Shown here in pieces: positions 60,563-64,000 of a DNA stretch of 64,000 nucleotides; the stretch's first letter is position 1; each line of letters opens with the position of its first letter. A model generated the notes under the pieces. That model was not told where the DNA came from, searched no databases, and saw only the letters and a program-made list of their open reading frames with translations. Position numbers and translations under genes: made by a program. The stretch is from DATAGF01 sp963819845 (lineage in GTDB: Bacteria; Actinomycetota; Thermoleophilia; Miltoncostaeales; Miltoncostaeaceae), in NCBI GenBank assembly GCA_963819845.1, contig CAWFXQ010000013.1:1-64000 (forward strand), given 5' to 3'.

Positions 60563-61941
60563 CCGCCACGCGCCTGCGCGAGGTGCCGATCCTGGCCGCC
60601 CTCGGCGACGAGGAGCTCGAGCGGCTCGCCGCGGAAGGGCGGGAGCGGCGCCTCGCGCCGGGGGAGTACCTCTTCCGCCAGGGCGAGCCGGCGGGTCACT
60701 TCCACGTCGTGCTCTCCGGAAAGCTGGACACGACGCGCGAGGTGGCCGGCGAGCAGGTCCTGATGATGAGCCACGGGCCGGGCGGCTACCTCAGCGCCAT
60801 GGCGCTGCTCACCGACACCCCGTACCGCGGGTCCACCTACGCCGTCGGCGAGACGGTGGTCTTCGAGCTGGACGGGGAGGAGCTGCGCCGGCTGGCGTTC
60901 GGCCACCCGTCGCTGCTGCGCGAGTTCCTCCCGGCGCTCGAGTCCGTGAGCGGCGCCGTCAAGGGCGTCGAGCGCGACCGCGAGAAGCTGCTCGCGGTCG
61001 GCCGTCTCGCGGCCGGGCTCGCCCACGAGCTGAACAACCCCGCGGCCGCCGCCTCGCGGGGGGTGGCGACGCTCCGCGACTACGAGCGGCAACGGCAGGC
61101 GGCGTTCGCCGAGGTCGCGGACGGGGGCGCTCCGGCCGCCCAGCTCGCCGCCCTCGTGTCCCTCGCGGCGGAGGCCACCGACCGCGCCGCGCCGGCCGAG
61201 CGGCGCGATGCGCTCGCCGAGAGCGATCGCGAGCAGGAGCTCGCCGAGGCGCTCGAGCGGCGCGGCCTGCCGGACCCCTACGAGACCGCCTCCCAGCTCA
61301 CGGAGGCGCGGCTGGGCCCGGAGTGGGTCAACCGCGTGGCGGCCGGCGTGGGCGAGGACGACCTCGCCGCCGGCCTGCGCTTCGTCGCCGCCTGCGCCGG
61401 CGCCCGGGTGGTGCTGGGCGACCTCGAGGAGGCGACCATGCGCATCGCCAGCCTCGTCGGCGACGTCAAGAGGTACTCCTACCTGGACCAGGCGCCGGTG
61501 CAGACGGTGAACATCCACGAGGGGCTCGAGAGCACGCTGTCGCTCCTGAGCCACAAGCTGCGCGAGAAGCGCGTCGCGGTCGAGCGCGACCTCGACCCCG
61601 ATCTGCCGGGCGTCGAGGCATCGGGCGCCGAGCTCAACCAGGTCTGGACGAACCTGATCGACAACGCGGCCGACGCCGTCGCCCCCGGCGGGCGGGTCAC
61701 GCTGCGCACGCGGCGGCAGGGTGAGCGCGTGTCCGTCGAGGTCGGCGACGACGGGCCGGGGATCCCCGACGACCTGCAGGCCCGGGTGTTCGACGCGTTC
61801 TTCACCACCAAGCCGGTCGGGCAGGGCACCGGCCTCGGGCTGGACATCGCCCGGCGCATCGTCATCCGTCACCACGGTGAGCTGCGGCTCCGGTCGCGGC
61901 CCGGCGACACCCGCTTCGAGGTTCTGCTCCCGGTCGGCTGA
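60559..61941 (+). CDS. Histidine kinase with N-terminal cyclic-nucleotide-binding domain
   Basis: A 460-residue protein. Residues ~8-125 form a cNMP/Crp-type domain (LAPGEYLFRQGEPAGHFHVV, GPGGYLSAMALLTDTPYRGS). The phospho-acceptor His is in RLAAGLAHELNNPAAAASRG. A long helical insert (residues ~175-300) follows. The ATPase has LNQVWTNLIDNAADAVAPGG (N-box), VEVGDDGPGIPDDLQARVFD (G1), FFTTKPVGQGTGLGLDIARR (G2). No membrane segment, so it is a cytoplasmic kinase. It presumably phosphorylates the receiver of the coupled upstream protein. Confidence 0.88.
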   Translation: MTATRLREVPILAALGDEELERLAAEGRERRLAPGEYLFRQGEPAGHFHVVLSGKLDTTREVAGEQVLMMSHGPGGYLSAMALLTDTPYRGSTYAVGETVVFELDGEELRRLAFGHPSLLREFLPALESVSGAVKGVERDREKLLAVGRLAAGLAHELNNPAAAASRGVATLRDYERQRQAAFAEVADGGAPAAQLAALVSLAAEATDRAAPAERRDALAESDREQELAEALERRGLPDPYETASQLTEARLGPEWVNRVAAGVGEDDLAAGLRFVAACAGARVVLGDLEEATMRIASLVGDVKRYSYLDQAPVQTVNIHEGLESTLSLLSHKLREKRVAVERDLDPDLPGVEASGAELNQVWTNLIDNAADAVAPGGRVTLRTRRQGERVSVEVGDDGPGIPDDLQARVFDAFFTTKPVGQGTGLGLDIARRIVIRHHGELRLRSRPGDTRFEVLLPVG

Positions 61942-62012
61942 CCGGCGAGGAGCTGTCGATCGGGCCGCCCCCCGTTCGTCTCTGGGGGGATCCGTCGATG
62001 AAGGAGGACCCG

Positions 62013-62372
62013 ATGAGGTACATGCTGCTGATCCACCAGGCCGACGCCCCGACGCCGCGGTCGCCCGAGGACTGGGCGCGGCTGTCGCAGGCCGAGCAGC
62101 AGGCGGTCTACGCCGACTACCAGGCGATCAACGAGACGCCCGGGGTCACGCCCGGCCAGGCGCTCGCCCCGCCCGAGACGGCGACCACGGTGCGCGTCGA
62201 GGACGGGACCACGCTCACGACCGACGGCCCGTTCGTCGAGACGAAGGAGGCGATCGGCGGGTACCTGCTGTTCGAGGCCGACGACCTCGACGCGGCGATC
62301 GCGCTGGCCGCGCGGGTGCCCGCGGCGCGCCTGGGCGGCGCGGTGGAGGTGCGGCCGATCGTGGAGTGGTAG
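62013..62372 (+). CDS. YCII-related (DGPF) protein
   Basis: A 119-residue YCII/DGPF protein: MRYMLLIHQADAPTPRSPED and the namesake LTTDGPFVETKEAIGGYLLF. AAGGAGG 5 nt before ATG 62013 favours this start over the ATG at 61998. The 3' end overlaps the sigma factor gene. DGPF proteins are genetically linked with ECF42 sigma factors. Confidence 0.9.
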   Translation: MRYMLLIHQADAPTPRSPEDWARLSQAEQQAVYADYQAINETPGVTPGQALAPPETATTVRVEDGTTLTTDGPFVETKEAIGGYLLFEADDLDAAIALAARVPAARLGGAVEVRPIVEW

Positions 62373-63535
62373 CGACGCTCGACCGGGTCTTCCGCGACCA
62401 GTGGGGGCGCGTCCTCGCGGCCCTGATCGGCTATCTCGGCGACTTCGACCTCGCCGAGGAGGCCGCCCAGGAGGCCTTCGCGATCGCCGCCGAGCGGTGG
62501 CCGAGGGAGGGGGCGCCCGCCGACCCGGGCAGGTGGCTCGTGGCCACGGCGCGCAACCGCGCGATCGACCGGATACGGCGCGACCGCACGCTGGCCGCCA
62601 AGACCCGCCTGCTGGAGGTCCCGGAGGCGGCGGAGGACCCCGTGGACGAGACGCCATTCCCCGACGAGCGGCTCGAGCTGATCTTCACCTGCTGCCACCC
62701 CGCGCTCGCGACGGAGGCGCAGGTCGCCCTCACGCTGCGGACGCTCGGGGGCCTGTCCACCGCTGAGATCGCCCGCGCCTTCCTGGTTCCCGAGCCGACG
62801 ATGGCCCAGCGCCTGGTGCGGGCCAAGCGCAAGATCGCGACCGCCGGGATCCCGTTCCGGGTGCCTCCCGAGCACCTCCTGCCCGACCGCCTCGCGGCCG
62901 TGCTGGCCGTGGTCTACCTGATCTTCAACGAGGGCTACTCCGGGCGTGGGGAGCTTGGGCCCGAGGCGCTCTCCCTCGGGCGGGCGCTCGCCGAGCTGAT
63001 GCCCGACGAGCCGGAGGTCCACGGCCTGTTGGCCATGATGCTGCTGCTCGACGCCCGCCGCGAGGCCCGCGTGCGCGACGGGGAGCTGGTGCTGCTGGCC
63101 GACCAGGACCGCGCGCTCTGGGACGACGCCCGGATCGCCGAGGGGCGGGCGGCGCTCCACCGGGCTCTGGCCCTGCGCGGCCGCGGCCCGTACGTCGTGC
63201 AGGCCGCGATCGCGTCCCTCCACGCCGAGGAGCCGCGCGACTGGCCCCAGATCGCCGCCCTCTACGGCGAGCTCGCCCGCATGACGGGCTCCCCGGTGGT
63301 CGAGCTGAACCGGGCCGTCGCCGTCGCCGAGGCCGAGGGCCCGGAGGCCGGCCTCGCGCTCGTCGAGCGCCTCTCGCTGCCGGACTACCGCTACCTGCAC
63401 TCGGCGCGGGGGGAGCTGCTCCGCCGCCTGGGCCGGGCCGATGAGGCCCGTGACGCCTACCGCCGCGCCCTCGATCTGACCCACGACGACGCCGAGCGCC
63501 GGCTGCTGGAGCGGCTGCTGGCCGAGATCCCCTGA
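62366..63535 (+). CDS. ECF42-type RNA polymerase sigma factor with C-terminal TPR domain
   Basis: A 389-residue sigma factor. Region 2 is in FDLAEEAAQEAFAIAAERWP and PGRWLVATARNRAIDRIRRD. Region 4 is ALTLRTLGGLSTAEIARAFL and EPTMAQRLVRAKRKIA. Residues ~180-389 form helical TPR-like repeats (LNRAVAVAEAEGPEAGLALV, ELLRRLGRADEARDAYRRAL). The long C-domain and adjacent DGPF gene define the ECF42 group. No anti-sigma gene is nearby, consistent with that group. Confidence 0.93.
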   Translation: MVATLDRVFRDQWGRVLAALIGYLGDFDLAEEAAQEAFAIAAERWPREGAPADPGRWLVATARNRAIDRIRRDRTLAAKTRLLEVPEAAEDPVDETPFPDERLELIFTCCHPALATEAQVALTLRTLGGLSTAEIARAFLVPEPTMAQRLVRAKRKIATAGIPFRVPPEHLLPDRLAAVLAVVYLIFNEGYSGRGELGPEALSLGRALAELMPDEPEVHGLLAMMLLLDARREARVRDGELVLLADQDRALWDDARIAEGRAALHRALALRGRGPYVVQAAIASLHAEEPRDWPQIAALYGELARMTGSPVVELNRAVAVAEAEGPEAGLALVERLSLPDYRYLHSARGELLRRLGRADEARDAYRRALDLTHDDAERRLLERLLAEIP

Positions 63536-63544
63536 CGCGCTCCC

Positions 63545-64000
63545 TCAGCCCCCGAGGAAGCCCAGCACCTCGGCCAGGAAGAGCTCGCGCCCGGTGTCCA
63601 TCGCCGCGTGGCCCTGGCCGGGCATGACGGCGACCCGGGAGCCGGGCAGGGCGGCGTGGGCCCGCTCCACCGCCTCCACGAAGGCGGGCCGGGTGTCGCC
63701 GCCCCGCAGCAGCAGCGCCGGGACCCCGAGGCCGCGGAACCGCGACGGGGCGAGCCGGTACCCGTCGTCGGCCCGCAGCTCGCGCGGGATGGTGTGCGCG
63801 ACGGCCCGCCGCGCCGCCCAGCCGTCCACGTCCGACCGCATCGTCGCGACATCGCCGGCGGTCCGGCCCGCGACCGTGATCATGAACTCCGACAGCATCG
63901 CGTCGAGATCGCCGCGGGCGAGCAGGTCCTCGAGGGGTCCGATGGCCTCGGCGGATGGCGAGGCCTCGCCCAGCGGCGGCTCGTAGAGCACCATCCGACC
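63545..64000 (-). CDS. Alpha/beta-hydrolase, 5' end cut by the window edge
   Basis: The C-terminal ~150 residues of an alpha/beta hydrolase: VLYEPPLGEASPSAEAIGPL, GLGVPALLLRGGDTRPAFVE (the strand and Asp region) and VMPGQGHAAMDTGRELFLAE (catalytic His). The nucleophile Ser lies beyond position 64000. The ATG at 63994 is probably internal, since homologous proteins have a long N-terminal half. Confidence 0.8.
   Translation of the reverse strand, partial: GRMVLYEPPLGEASPSAEAIGPLEDLLARGDLDAMLSEFMITVAGRTAGDVATMRSDVDGWAARRAVAHTIPRELRADDGYRLAPSRFRGLGVPALLLRGGDTRPAFVEAVERAHAALPGSRVAVMPGQGHAAMDTGRELFLAEVLGFLGG

Overview
This window is about 72% GC, reads as a chromosomal segment, and is densely packed with overlapping GTG/ATG genes. 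Two gene orders place it among deep-branching Actinobacteria, most likely class Thermoleophilia (Solirubrobacterales/Gaiellales): tig-clpP-clpX-valS-folC-(membrane protein)-ndk-maf, then mreBCD-mrdA-rodA-rng-rplU-rpmA-obg-proB-nadD-rsfS-tRNA-Ala. That placement is an inference from gene order and composition; no 16S rRNA gene is present.

Layout. 0-4.4 kb: a divergent sulfur/arsenic-type cluster with an ArsR regulator fused to rhodanese, an ArsM-like methyltransferase, TusA-like, DsrE and DCC (DUF393) proteins, and an MFS pump. 4.4-6.9 kb: an accessory stretch with a lipoprotein, a small partner, a deleted tyrosine recombinase and gene remnants. 6.9-13 kb: assorted stress and housekeeping genes and an ammonium module (glnB-amt). 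13-14.9 kb: a DrrAB-type ABC exporter carrying many single-base shifts. 14.9-20 kb: two APC transporters with C-terminal Usp domains, a tiny membrane protein and two RCK/TrkA proteins, probably one potassium or cation transport locus. 20-26 kb: a biotin operon bioB-A-F-D, then a ferritin-like diiron protein, then birA. 26-29 kb: an acyl-CoA dehydrogenase, a zinc dehydrogenase, a thioesterase and a cupin. 29-38 kb: tRNA-His, tRNA-Leu and the proteostasis/valS/folC block. 38-41.6 kb: two tandem secreted delta-60/RTX repeat proteins. 41.7-44.4 kb: a MarR-GNAT regulator, a small basic protein and a DHA2 efflux pump. 44.6-58.8 kb: the elongasome (mre/mrd/rod), RNase G, ribosomal proteins L21/L27, Obg, ProB, NadD, RsfS and tRNA-Ala. 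This block is interrupted at 52.7-55 kb by a small membrane protein, a possible microprotein and an orphan solute-binding protein. 58.9-62 kb: a receiver-reductase fusion coupled to a cyclic-nucleotide-domain histidine kinase. 62-63.5 kb: a YCII/DGPF protein and an ECF42-type sigma factor. The window ends in a truncated hydrolase.

Two window-wide features matter. First, many otherwise good genes, including the essential clpX and valS, are broken by single-base shifts that are nearly always net +1; uncorrected sequencing or assembly error is the likeliest cause. Such genes are annotated here as single reconstructed CDSs. Second, several genes start 6-7 nt after a TANNNT -10 hexamer with no Shine-Dalgarno sequence, which is the signature of leaderless transcripts.
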